DNA from: Treponema sp. UBA3649
GTDB taxonomy: Bacteria > Spirochaetota > Spirochaetia > Treponematales > Treponemataceae
Direction: 5' to 3'
NCBI GenBank assembly: GCA_002373325.1
Contig: DFKI01000154.1
Coordinates: 1 to 33,241, forward strand
DNA: 33,241 bases
The notes under the pieces are model-generated. The model was not told where the DNA came from. It was given only the letters and a program-made list of their open reading frames with translations, and made no database searches. Shown here in pieces: positions 15,879-24,309 of the stretch. Numbering within the stretch: position 1 is the first letter of the stretch; each line of letters begins with the position of its first letter. A program made the position numbers and the translations under genes.

Positions 15879-17561
15879 TTATCTTTCCATTTTCCAGAGC
15901 TTCAGTTTTTCCTGAATCATTTCGGAAAGTTTGTCACCGGCTTCTTCCATGCCCATCTCTTTGAGTTTTTCAACCATCGCGCTCCACCTTTCGTCGAACT
16001 CATCTGCCGGATTCACGATGCACTCAATCAGACTTTTGTGGACAAAATCATCTGCGTCGGAAACTTTGCCTGAAAAATCCTGTGGAAGACTGTACTGCCA
16101 GATTTGTCCGTGGATGGGTTTGTAAAGCTCGTCGCTCTGAGGAAAAAGCTCGGTCCACATTTTTGCGCCGTATGCCTTCAGGGTCTCTTTTTCAACCGGG
16201 AGATACGAGTCGATTATCTGCTGCACGGAATTTTTTGTAATCCAGTCGCCGTTGGAATCCTGTGCTCCCTTGCCTCTTTCCGGAAACGGATATGTCCAAA
16301 GTCCCACGCCGGTTTTCCTGCTGTAGTCAGAATCCGTGAGAATCCTTTTCTGCTCTGCTTCGGGGATGCTTCGTTTTCCGTTCACAATCTCGTAGTTCAC
16401 ACCTTTGAGTCCCCAGTTGGTCAGAATTTGCGCTTCCTCAGAGCACATCCAGTCAATGAATTTGAATGCCAGAATGGGATTTTTGCAATCCTTCGAGATG
16501 CTGATTCCCCATCCTCCTGAAAAACCATAGTCGGTGAGGGAAGGATCCTTGTATTTTTTTGCGTCCGCCACAATCGGAAGATATGCGTATGTCCGCTCGC
16601 TCATTCCGTCCGCCACAAGATTTTTGCACGGCTCGTCGAATTCCCACTCAGGACTTGCAAGGGAAAGAACAGTCCCGGAAGAGACTTTCGCTTTCCACAC
16701 ATCCTCACTTTGCGTGAATGACTCAGGATCCAAAAGTCCCTCGGCATAAAGCTGGTTGAGCCACTTGTAGAAGGTCTTGATTTCCGGATTCAAAAATTTG
16801 TACTGGGCACGGTGGGTTTCCCTGTCCACAATCCACTGGCCGTCATCGGGGTAGCCTATGGAATAGTTTCCCGGATTCGAGAGACCCACGTACCAGAGCC
16901 ATCCGCTTGTCAGAAGGGAAAGACCTATGGTGGGCTGTCCGTGTATGGTCGGATGCTTTTTTTTGTATGCCCTGATTGCCGCGGAAAAATCCTCCAATGT
17001 CTCAAGCCTGGGATATCCGAGCTCCTTTAGAACCGCGTGCTGAATCTGCAGGTAACCGTAAGTTTCGTTTATGGCGTTTTTCACGTCGTAGGTTCCGAAT
17101 GTGTAGATGTGACCGTCCGTGTGCCTTAGTTTGACAAGTTCGTCCCCGTACAAATCCCTGAGGTTCTGTCCGTATTTTTCAATCAGATTGATGTGCTCGC
17201 CGCTCGGTGAAATCCAGTCGTCAAGTTTAATCAGTGCGTTTTTCTCAATCAGCTTGGCAATCTCATTTTTCGCGTAGATAAAATCCTGGTACCGGTCCGA
17301 CGTTATCATCATGGAAATGTCCTGCTCCACCGATGTCCTTAGCGGAATTATGTCCAGAGTGATTCCGGTGCGCCTGGTGATTTCCTTTGCCACGGGATCC
17401 TTGAAGAGAATGAAAGTCTGCAAATCCGCGTCGTAAAATGTGAATGTCTGCGGATTGTATATGGAAAGATCCGTCTCCTCCACGGGCTTGATGCAGGAGA
17501 CCAACATGAAGAGAAAAAGACTTGTTGCGATGGCGAAAATTTTTGTGGAGGATTTCGTCAA
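15879..17561 (-). CDS. ABC-type extracellular solute-binding lipoprotein (family 1, LplA/YtcQ-like)
   Basis: The 560-residue product starts with a lipoprotein signal (IFAIATSLFLFMLVSC; acylated Cys about residue 23) and then a long solute-binding protein of the type that works with carbohydrate ABC importers of the LplABC/YtcQ group. Typical features are EITRRTGITLDIIPL near the N-terminus, GGWGISISKDCKNPILAFKFIDWMCSEEAQ, and a long C-terminal helical region. Its ATG overlaps the stop of the response regulator by 4 bases (ATGA), so it is translated with the two-component system. No permease or ATPase gene follows; the next gene is convergent. It may either pair with permeases elsewhere or present ligand to the neighbouring sensor kinase (inference). 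Confidence 0.88.
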   Translation of the reverse strand: MTKSSTKIFAIATSLFLFMLVSCIKPVEETDLSIYNPQTFTFYDADLQTFILFKDPVAKEITRRTGITLDIIPLRTSVEQDISMMITSDRYQDFIYAKNEIAKLIEKNALIKLDDWISPSGEHINLIEKYGQNLRDLYGDELVKLRHTDGHIYTFGTYDVKNAINETYGYLQIQHAVLKELGYPRLETLEDFSAAIRAYKKKHPTIHGQPTIGLSLLTSGWLWYVGLSNPGNYSIGYPDDGQWIVDRETHRAQYKFLNPEIKTFYKWLNQLYAEGLLDPESFTQSEDVWKAKVSSGTVLSLASPEWEFDEPCKNLVADGMSERTYAYLPIVADAKKYKDPSLTDYGFSGGWGISISKDCKNPILAFKFIDWMCSEEAQILTNWGLKGVNYEIVNGKRSIPEAEQKRILTDSDYSRKTGVGLWTYPFPERGKGAQDSNGDWITKNSVQQIIDSYLPVEKETLKAYGAKMWTELFPQSDELYKPIHGQIWQYSLPQDFSGKVSDADDFVHKSLIECIVNPADEFDERWSAMVEKLKEMGMEEAGDKLSEMIQEKLKLWKMER

Positions 17562-19129
17562 GATTTTGATTCCTCCTGGGTTTTGAATTCCTTCGGCGTC
17601 ATGTTCGTATGCTTTTTGAATTTCAAATAGAAATAATCCGTGTTGCTGTAGCCTACGAGCTTGGAGATTTCGTAAATCTTGAGCTTGCTTGAGGTAAGCA
17701 GTTTTTTCGCCTCCTCAATGCGGATTATGTCGAGGTATGTGTTGAAGGGAACTCCCGTGTACTCGCGGAATTTTTTCCCGAGATATGCGCTGTTGCAGTT
17801 GAAGAGATTTCCGAGCATCTCAAGCTTCAGGTCGGTGTTGAAATTTGTCTTCACATACTGAATCACTTTGAGGATTGTTGAATTCGCGGTGTTTGACGTG
17901 AATGACTCTGCAAGTCCCATGGTGAAGTCCTTTACGATGCAAATCATCTCGTCAAAATAATTCTGTGTGTAAATCAGGTTGACCAAATCAAGGGCGGGCA
18001 CGGTCTCCAGTTCTTTTTCCGGGTGCTTGTTGTGGATTGCGTTCTGCGTCTCTACGATAAATGCCATGCAGATTTTTTTTATCTGGTCCACGCTCAGACA
18101 ACTTCTTCTCAGCCACTGTTCCTGGGCATCCATTGTCGTGGAGATTTTCTGCAGGTCGTAGATTTCGATGAACTGAATCAGCTCGGGGATGCACTCAAAA
18201 AATTCGTCCTCATTGTTGTGGGCTGCCTTGGTGAGTCTGTAAATGGAATTCGGATCCGCGTCAAGGTCAGCATGTGTGATGAAGGCTTTGTCCGTAAAAA
18301 AGAAGAGTTGTCCGTAAAGCTCCTTCGCCTGATTGTAGCTGTCCAATGCTCCCTGCAATCCCGTTCCGCTTTCTCCCAATGCGACAAGTGAGCCGCTTCT
18401 GTTCTTTTGCATTTTGATGCAGAATCTTTCGAGGTGACGCTTGATGGATTCGTCTCCCTCATTTTTGAAAAGGATTATGTAAACGGGATCCATGGGAAAA
18501 GCAAGGTGGCTCGTGAATCCGAAGTTTTCTTTTATGGCCGCCTTTAGTGCCTGAAGTTGTCCGCCGCATCCACAGAGTTCCGGGGAAACAATGGCCACTT
18601 TGTATTTGTCGCTTGTGTCCTCATCCTTGCTGAACGCGTCATCCACGGCTCCGAACAAAAACATCTGTGAAAATCTCTGTGCGGTCTCCTCCATCTGCGC
18701 GTTGTTTCTCAGAGTGTCCATTTCGTTCGCTTTGTTGATTTCCTCTACAAGGGATTTTACCTTTTGCTCAAGGAGGTCCTCATCAACCGGCTTTACGATG
18801 TATCCCTTCGCTCCGTAGTTCAGGGCTTTTTGCGCGTAATCAAAGTCACTGTAGCCGGAAAGAATCAGGAAGTTGGGACGGTTCGGATATTTCGTGGGAT
18901 TGTGGTGGACTTCAGAAAGCAGCTCTATTCCTGTCATTACCGGCATGGTGATGTCGAGCATGACGATGGACGGGGCAAGCGACGTGATTTTTTCAAGCGC
19001 CTCCTCACCGTTGGATGCTTCTCCGCAAATCTGGCATCCCAATGCGTTCCAGTCAATGATGTTTTTCAGTCCGTTTCGCACAATCTCTTCGTCGTCCACA
19101 ATCAGGACTTTAAGTGGTCTCTTAGCCAT
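17558..19129 (-). CDS. Response regulator, REC plus AraC-type DNA-binding (YesN family)
   Basis: The receiver domain is complete: acidic pair in VLIVDDEE, phospho-acceptor Asp in IVMLDITMP, Ser in LILSGYSDFDYA and Lys in GYIVKPVDED. A middle region of about 280 residues follows (unassigned, as is normal for YesN). The C-terminal 100 residues form an AraC-type double helix-turn-helix (NCNSAYLGKKFREYTGVPFN and KIYEISKLVGYSNTDYFYLK). I start it at the ATG at 19129, after GGTGAG, giving 523 residues and an 8-base overlap with the kinase gene; the open frame runs on upstream to 19168. It should control sugar-uptake or glycan-use genes, probably including its own unit. Confidence 0.93.
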   Translation of the reverse strand: MAKRPLKVLIVDDEEIVRNGLKNIIDWNALGCQICGEASNGEEALEKITSLAPSIVMLDITMPVMTGIELLSEVHHNPTKYPNRPNFLILSGYSDFDYAQKALNYGAKGYIVKPVDEDLLEQKVKSLVEEINKANEMDTLRNNAQMEETAQRFSQMFLFGAVDDAFSKDEDTSDKYKVAIVSPELCGCGGQLQALKAAIKENFGFTSHLAFPMDPVYIILFKNEGDESIKRHLERFCIKMQKNRSGSLVALGESGTGLQGALDSYNQAKELYGQLFFFTDKAFITHADLDADPNSIYRLTKAAHNNEDEFFECIPELIQFIEIYDLQKISTTMDAQEQWLRRSCLSVDQIKKICMAFIVETQNAIHNKHPEKELETVPALDLVNLIYTQNYFDEMICIVKDFTMGLAESFTSNTANSTILKVIQYVKTNFNTDLKLEMLGNLFNCNSAYLGKKFREYTGVPFNTYLDIIRIEEAKKLLTSSKLKIYEISKLVGYSNTDYFYLKFKKHTNMTPKEFKTQEESKS

Positions 19130-20912
19130 TTGTCTCACCTTTTCCCGCAAGGGACACCCTGGGCACATGGATTGTCACGGTGGTTCCCTTGTTAAGTTCG
19201 CTTTCCAGCTCTATGCCGTATTTTTCTCCGTAAAAAAGCTTTATCCGCTGATTTACGTTTACCATTCCGATTGAGGTCGTGAAATTTTCCACGGTTCCCG
19301 TCGCGAGTCTTTCCCTGAGCTGCCCAAGTCTTTCCACGCTGATTCCGCATCCGTTGTCCTTTATGATGATGGAAAGGTCCCCGTCTTTGTCCGAATCAAT
19401 CACGATGTAGATGAATCCTCCTGTCTGGGTTGACTCAAGTCCGTGGGAAAAAGAATTCTCGACAAGGGGCTGAATCAAAAGCGGCAGGATTCCGATGTTC
19501 GTCACGTCCGTCATAAATATAATATCATAAGAAACACGGTTTGAAAACCTCAAATGCTGTATGTCAAGATAATTGCTCACGGCTTCGATTTCCTCTGTAA
19601 TCGCTACGGGACTCTCGCTCACATCCAGATTGTGCCGGAGGATTTTTGCAAGCAGCTTGATTGTGTGCGCCACATTCCGGTTTCCGTCCGCAAGTGCCTG
19701 CATCCTGATTGTCTCAAGCGTGTTGAAGAGAAAGTGCGGGTTGATTTGACTCGCGAGCATTTTGAATCTTATGTCGTTCTGCCTTGAGAGAAGCTGCTCC
19801 TGGTTCAACTTGTGCTGGTAGATTTCGTCAATGAGCGTCTTTATGTTGTTTGACGTCGTGGCAAGAGCGTCGTAAATCTCTGTAAATTCATCGCAGCCTT
19901 CAGGACGAGGACCAAGCTCGAAGTTTTTCTGCACGACCTTGTTGATTTCACCGTTCAGATAATTTATGCGTCCCGAAAAATAGCGTGAGAAAATCTGGAT
20001 GAGAATGAGTGAAATCAGCGAGCCGGAAAACATAATCAGCACGGAGATGAGGATTCCGGTCAGTGTGGTCTGGAACAGGGTTCTTTTCGGAATAATCTGC
20101 GTGAGGATTATTGAGTTGCTTCGTTCTCGGAGGAGGCATGTCATCAGTGCGACGACATTTTCTTCCTTATATTTTGATTTCAGTACGCTGGACTCACCTT
20201 TTTCGATGCCGGATTTAGCGAGCGGTACCCTTTTGTTGCGCGGGATGCCGGTGGAGGAAAATTCAATCATGCCGTTGATTGAAATGAAGGTTTCGTTCTC
20301 ATAGTTCACGAGCAGCCGGGAGATTCGGTCGGAGTTCAGGTAGATGACCATCACGCCAAGAAATTTTTTGTCGGGGTGGCGAAAAACTGCCCTTGTGAGC
20401 ACCAACATCCTTTGCCTTGTGATTGAGTCCGTTTTCATCTGCCATGTGATTTTTCCTTCCTGAAGTCTCGCGTTCCTGTACCATGAGGATGTCTTTACTT
20501 CGTCTGTGGCTTTGATGAAATATGAGTTGTTCAAAAGGCTGTTGTTTTCTGTGTAGTAGCGGAAAATGAGGATGTCGGTGTTTGAGTGCAGGAAATCATC
20601 GAGAAAATCCAGCTCCATGTAACGGTCGTAGACTTCCTGGACGCTGCTGAAAGTTCTTCCCAAAGTGTCGTTCACGGCACGGTTGTTGTAGAGGGAGTCG
20701 CTTATTTCCTCTGTGCTTTGAATCATGTCCTGAAAAAGAATCGCAGTTTGGGAAAGCGATGTCTGTGCCTGGCTTATCTGCCATTTTTCAAGGATTCCGT
20801 AAAGCCATGATGACATGACCACCGCAATCAGGAGAAGGGGAAGCAAAAATGCGACTGCGTACATGACAAGAAGTTTTTGTCTGATTTTGAGATGATTTAA
20901 GATTGTCTGCAT
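19122..20912 (-). CDS. Sensor histidine kinase (YesM family)
   Basis: The layout is a first membrane helix (LLVMYAVAFLLPLLLIAVV), an extracytoplasmic sensor region of about 250 residues, a second helix (LISVLIMFSGSLISLILIQIF), a HAMP-like linker, and the cytoplasmic kinase. The His-kinase box is MLASQINPHFLFNTLETIRM with the phospho-acceptor His; the ATPase part shows QPLVENSFSHGLE, DNGCGIS and a final GMVNVNQRIKLFYG. The start is uncertain. The upstream ATG at 20996 lies inside the promoter -10 box, so it is excluded; ATGs at 20969 and 20912 remain. I chose 20912 (596 residues), which matches the usual short N-terminus of the family. The sensed ligand is unknown. Confidence 0.9.
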   Translation of the reverse strand: MQTILNHLKIRQKLLVMYAVAFLLPLLLIAVVMSSWLYGILEKWQISQAQTSLSQTAILFQDMIQSTEEISDSLYNNRAVNDTLGRTFSSVQEVYDRYMELDFLDDFLHSNTDILIFRYYTENNSLLNNSYFIKATDEVKTSSWYRNARLQEGKITWQMKTDSITRQRMLVLTRAVFRHPDKKFLGVMVIYLNSDRISRLLVNYENETFISINGMIEFSSTGIPRNKRVPLAKSGIEKGESSVLKSKYKEENVVALMTCLLRERSNSIILTQIIPKRTLFQTTLTGILISVLIMFSGSLISLILIQIFSRYFSGRINYLNGEINKVVQKNFELGPRPEGCDEFTEIYDALATTSNNIKTLIDEIYQHKLNQEQLLSRQNDIRFKMLASQINPHFLFNTLETIRMQALADGNRNVAHTIKLLAKILRHNLDVSESPVAITEEIEAVSNYLDIQHLRFSNRVSYDIIFMTDVTNIGILPLLIQPLVENSFSHGLESTQTGGFIYIVIDSDKDGDLSIIIKDNGCGISVERLGQLRERLATGTVENFTTSIGMVNVNQRIKLFYGEKYGIELESELNKGTTVTIHVPRVSLAGKGETNG

Positions 20913-20991
20913 TTTCCGCACAAGGTAGAATCTTATTACGACCCTGCGCCTGTTTTTTTTCCGCCCCATCTGCTTTGGAAATCCTTTTGAA

Positions 20992-21020
20992 ATCATATCA
21001 TGCTTTTGGTCTCTTGTAAA
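20992..21020 (-). promoter_or_regulatory. Promoter of the kinase-regulator-binding protein unit
   Basis: On the minus strand TTTACA (21015-21020), 17 bases, then TATGAT (20992-20997). Expected start near 20985. It stands back to back with the promoter of the VTC gene. Confidence 0.58.
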
Positions 21021-21038
21021 GGAATCAATTTAATCAGC

Positions 21039-21066
21039 TTGCATACCGGAGAAAGTGTGTTATACT
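21039..21066 (+). promoter_or_regulatory. Promoter of the VTC gene; leaderless arrangement
   Basis: TTGCAT (21039-21044), 16 bases, then TATACT (21061-21066). The ATG at 21073 begins 6 bases after the -10 box, so transcription should start at or next to the start codon, leaving no leader for a ribosome binding site. Confidence 0.55.
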
Positions 21067-21072
21067 GATTGC

Positions 21073-21807
21073 ATGGCCATTGAGGTTTTTAACAGACGCG
21101 AAATCAAATATCTCATCTCGGACGAGGACAAGGACGCTCTTCTTTCTTTTATCGGACGGTATATGGAAAGCGATCCTTTCAATCAGGACGGGAAGCCATA
21201 TTCAATCTGCAACATCTATCTGGACACTGAGGCGGACGAACTGATCCGGAAGTCTTTGGAAAAACCTGCGTTCAAGGAAAAAATCAGGCTCAGGAGCTAC
21301 GGTGAGGCAAAGCTGGATGACATGGTGTACCTTGAGAGCAAGAAGAAATTCGATTCTGTGGTGAACAAGAGACGGTGCGCTTTTTTGCTCAGGGATGCCT
21401 ATGAGTATCTTGAAAGAGGCGTAATCAGGGAAGACGGGGAAAATCGGCCAAGGATGAACGTTCAGGTCTTGCGGGAGATTGACTACATCATGCGTTTATA
21501 CTCGCTCAAACCAAAGGTATTCATATCATACGACAGGCTCGCTTTTTTTGAGAAGAACAATTCGGATTTCAGGCTCACGATTGACAGGAACATACGGACC
21601 CGGCGTGAGAATCTGCGGCTCGACACACCCATTTACGGAAATCAGCTTTTGCCGGAGGGGAAGTGGCTCATGGAGGCTAAGGCATTCAAGGCTTTTCCAC
21701 TTTGGTTCGTGCATTTTCTTTCGGAAAGGAAACTTTTCAGCACATCCTTTTCAAAATACGGCGCGGAGTACAGGATGCATCTGGAAGGAAATAAAGGCAG
21801 GCTCTAA
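21073..21807 (+). CDS. VTC-domain polyphosphate polymerase-like protein
   Basis: VTC-domain enzymes make polyphosphate from ATP inside a basic tunnel. The 244-residue protein has the expected order of motifs: FNRREIKYLI, the strand ICNIYLDTEADELI, KIRLRSYGE, the YLESKKKFDSVVNKRRCAF segment with many Lys/Arg, FISYDRLAFFEK and the late Glu in LMEAKAFKAFPLWF. The frame is open from a GTG at 21055, but that lies inside the promoter; the ATG at 21073 starts the conserved part. It is followed by a DUF4956 membrane protein, a pairing that I recall as common in bacteria. I see no SPX or membrane domain. The polymerase activity is inferred from the domain. Confidence 0.85.
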   Translation: MAIEVFNRREIKYLISDEDKDALLSFIGRYMESDPFNQDGKPYSICNIYLDTEADELIRKSLEKPAFKEKIRLRSYGEAKLDDMVYLESKKKFDSVVNKRRCAFLLRDAYEYLERGVIREDGENRPRMNVQVLREIDYIMRLYSLKPKVFISYDRLAFFEKNNSDFRLTIDRNIRTRRENLRLDTPIYGNQLLPEGKWLMEAKAFKAFPLWFVHFLSERKLFSTSFSKYGAEYRMHLEGNKGRL

Positions 21808-21846
21808 AAACAAAAGTTTTGGAGTTTTAAGTAAAGGAGTTTTATT

Positions 21847-22518
21847 ATGGAAGTTTTAAAGGGATTTTTTGTGAACGCGGAAAAGGCGAACATTCTTTTC
21901 AACATGATTCTGGGGCTTTTTGCGGGGATTATCATTACTTCGTCCTATGTGCTTGCGAACAAGGGAGAACGCTACTCAAAGAATTTTGCGGTGACGGTGC
22001 TGATCCTGCCTGTGATTATGACCGTCGTGATTCCCTTCATTGCCACTGATTTGAAAAAGACGCTCTCTCTTGCGGGTGTTTTTGCCCTTGTACGGTTCCG
22101 AAGCATCCCGGGGGACTCAAAGGACATTCTTTTCATCTTTTTTTCTCTCTCCGTGGGACTGATTATCGGACTGAACGACTATTTTCTCGGATTTGTGCTC
22201 GCCATTTCGGTTTCGGTGCTCTTTGTTTTGGTAACAAGATTCTGGAAGGCAAGCGGAAAGCAGGTTCTTAAAATCACGATTCCGGAGGACATGAATTATA
22301 AGGAAGTCTTTGACTCGATTTTTGAAAAATATCTTGTCCGTCATGCGGTAAAGAACGTGCGGACCTCAAACATGGGAACTCTCTTCACAATCTCTTACTG
22401 GGTGGAGCCTAAGCCGGGAATGGACGCAAAGGCTTTCATTGACGAGCTCAGGACGCGCAACGGAAACCTTTCCATAATCCTTGAGAATCCGGATGACATG
22501 GAAGTGCCGGTGCTCTGA
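21847..22518 (+). CDS. DUF4956 family membrane protein
   Basis: The 223-residue product has about four hydrophobic helices (ILFNMILGLFAGIIITSSYV, FAVTVLILPVIMTVVIPFI, DILFIFFSLSVGLIIGLN, FVLAISVSVLFVLVTRF) and a soluble C-terminal domain of about 80 residues. LAGVFALVRFRSIPGDSKDI is the conserved cytoplasmic loop of the DUF4956 family. AAAGGAG lies 7 bases before the ATG. It follows the VTC gene by 39 bases in the same direction. Because the VTC protein has no membrane part, this protein may anchor it or move or hold the polymer (inference). No CotH-type kinase gene is next to the pair. Confidence 0.85.
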   Translation: MEVLKGFFVNAEKANILFNMILGLFAGIIITSSYVLANKGERYSKNFAVTVLILPVIMTVVIPFIATDLKKTLSLAGVFALVRFRSIPGDSKDILFIFFSLSVGLIIGLNDYFLGFVLAISVSVLFVLVTRFWKASGKQVLKITIPEDMNYKEVFDSIFEKYLVRHAVKNVRTSNMGTLFTISYWVEPKPGMDAKAFIDELRTRNGNLSIILENPDDMEVPVL

Positions 22519-22539
22519 TAAGGGAGAATTGATGATTTA

Positions 22540-22573
22540 TCACACGGATTTGTGGAAATCTAACGATTTCCAC
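22540..22573 (-). repeat. Hairpin repeat, left copy (inverted relative to the right copy)
   Basis: Read on the minus strand: GTGGAAATC, loop GTTA, GATTTCCAC (9-bp perfect stem), then AAATCCGTGTGA. A second copy in opposite orientation lies at 23989-24022. Its position just after the DUF4956 stop could let the hairpin act as a 3' end for that transcript, although no U-run follows. Confidence 0.7.
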
Positions 22574-22615
22574 TTATCACTGGGGCAATTGGACATTTCT
22601 TCTGTATAATAGGCT

Positions 22616-23680
22616 TTACCCCTGTAAGTTTTGCATGAATTGTATCATATCATAGGCAGCAGCTCGTTTCGCTTCTGTTTTTTTGTATCCTTCACCAATA
22701 CCAGCATTGTCATACCCCTCACAATTTTCATATTCTTTAATAAAACACTCACATCTCCAAATAGTATCTCCATTTTCAGCTTTTATCTGTTCAGCGGGAG
22801 AAAAATAAGGGGATGAAATAAGTTTCTTAAGATGCAAATCATTTAGAGTCTGAAGTGCCGTTTTGGGATTGGCATTTTTCAAAATTTGCTTAACCTGAAA
22901 TAAGTGTAAAAAAGATATCGCCTTTTTCGCAACATTCATCATTGCCGAAGACTCCGAAGTCCCATTTTCATCTATTGAAGTTGTGCACCCATTTTTCTGC
23001 AAATTTAATCGACATATAGCTTTGTAAGAATTTTCACCACTATAATTTCGAGACACACTAATTTCAGGACTATTAATCTCCAAATCATCACATAAATCGA
23101 CAAGTTTATCATAATAGTTCTCTTCAAAATTAAGCATCTCCCACATTTTCCAGCAGGATTTTCCTATCGTCTCATAATCCCATTTCCGTATACATTTACC
23201 GTTGATATATGCCTCTTTCGCAGAAGCAACAGCGACAGCTCCTATGATAGCCTCAAATAAATCACAACGAACTTTTTCATTTCGCCAGACTTCATTTTTC
23301 TCATCACTTTTTCCAAGCAAAAGGTATTCATCAAGTCCTAAAAATTCAATACAATGAGCTAATGCAGATTTGTTGACATGAGCTGCCCTAATTTTTGAAA
23401 GCTCATCTTCGTTTTTATCTGAATCGAAAAATTCGTCATTATAAGATTTTGGAATTATACTGTAGGCATCGAACTCCCATTCTGACATTGTGGCATTAAC
23501 GATTTGGTCACCATAGTATTCAAGAATCTCATTATCTTTAAATCCATCGTTTTCCGCGGCAAAGGACTTTCTTGTAAATGCCTGAATAAGAAGTTTTTTT
23601 CTATTTCCAAAAGAATACGATATTTTTTTTTCAATTTCCTTTTGATGTTCACAAATAAACTCAGGGGTATTAACTTCCAT
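22616..23680 (-). CDS. RNase III-like ribonuclease with two dsRNA-binding domains
   Basis: RNase III enzymes cut double-stranded RNA. The catalytic domain (about 15-185) has the signature NEILEYYGD, with acidic residues Glu51, Glu54 and Asp58, and DLFEAIIG with Asp140 and Glu143, so all key acidic positions of E. coli RNase III are kept. After it lie two dsRBD-like segments: a divergent one at about 188-262 (YYDKLVDLCDDLEIN...SYKAICRLNL) and a good one at about 275-352 ending GIGEGYKKTEAKRAAAYDM. Ordinary bacterial RNase III has one dsRBD and about 230 residues; this has 354. The ATG at 23680 follows GGAGG by 5 bases; an in-frame TTG at 23695 would remove that site. The gene is AT-rich compared with its neighbours and stands alone, suggesting transfer and an accessory role. 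Confidence 0.85.
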   Translation of the reverse strand: MEVNTPEFICEHQKEIEKKISYSFGNRKKLLIQAFTRKSFAAENDGFKDNEILEYYGDQIVNATMSEWEFDAYSIIPKSYNDEFFDSDKNEDELSKIRAAHVNKSALAHCIEFLGLDEYLLLGKSDEKNEVWRNEKVRCDLFEAIIGAVAVASAKEAYINGKCIRKWDYETIGKSCWKMWEMLNFEENYYDKLVDLCDDLEINSPEISVSRNYSGENSYKAICRLNLQKNGCTTSIDENGTSESSAMMNVAKKAISFLHLFQVKQILKNANPKTALQTLNDLHLKKLISSPYFSPAEQIKAENGDTIWRCECFIKEYENCEGYDNAGIGEGYKKTEAKRAAAYDMIQFMQNLQG

Positions 23681-24309
23681 AAAAGCCTCCAACAATATAT
23701 GAAGGCACTAAAAGTGTTCTTATATATACGAGAAAATATAATTAACACTACTTATCAATACAGATTCATTAAAAAGAAGATAATTTGAAAAGTTTCCCAG
23801 CACTGAAACCAATTCATCTATAATCATTTTAAATCACTGTGTCAATTAAAGTGCCTTTTTAAACAAACTAGCAACAATGATTGTATTTGTCAAGAGTTCA
23901 TTCTAGCAAAAATTATAGATTCGATCATAAATCGCAAACTTATAATGCATTTTCGCTATACAATGCGAAAAACAACTATTTTTTAACAGGAAAAATCGTT
24001 AGATTTTTCCAAATCCGTGTGACATTCCCATAACACTAATCAATAATGAATTTGATGCCTAAAAACGGATTTTCATTTCAGGTTTGACTTGCTTCCCTAT
24101 ATCTCCATGTCGATTTTTTTTTTGCCCTATACAAACAAGTAGAAATCTTGGGCGGGGGATTTTCAATCTGTACCCTAAAAATGCCCGGAAAAGCGTAAAA
24201 ATCGGCACTGTTTTTTTTCGATTTTTTTTTGTACCCACCAAACAGCCCGGAATCGCCAAAAATAAACCTTGATTTCATCAGTCAGCAAAATCATGCCGCA
24301 TTTCCTATA
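23681..24309. other. AT-rich intergenic region without a convincing gene
   Basis: About 630 bases with very low GC and many A/T runs. It contains the right hairpin repeat (23989-24022). Around 24110-24235 the phrase CGATTTTTTTTTTG occurs twice, near short C-rich segments. Short open frames on the minus strand (24059-24259, 24078-24278) are Lys-rich, mutually overlapping, and lack ribosome binding sites, so I do not call them genes. It may be a decayed or repetitive spacer. Confidence 0.6.
23989..24022 (+). repeat. Hairpin repeat, right copy
   Basis: GGAAAAATC, loop GTTA, GATTTTTCC, then AAATCCGTGTGA. The stem differs from the left copy at a few positions that change on both sides, so pairing is kept; this compensatory pattern argues that the hairpin itself matters. 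Confidence 0.7.

Noticed and set aside
20969..20996. ATG at 20996 as start of the histidine kinase
   Set aside because: It is part of the -10 box of the only good promoter, so it would not be in the mRNA.
21055..21072. GTG at 21055 as start of the VTC protein
   Set aside because: It lies across the spacer and -10 box; the conserved domain starts at the ATG at 21073.
22589..22610. TATAAT at 22605-22610 as a plus-strand promoter
   Set aside because: No -35 at a suitable distance, and it would only make antisense RNA to the RNase III gene.
24059..24278. Two overlapping 66-codon minus-strand frames
   Set aside because: Lys-rich, out of frame with each other, no ribosome binding site, and produced by A-runs in an AT-rich spacer.
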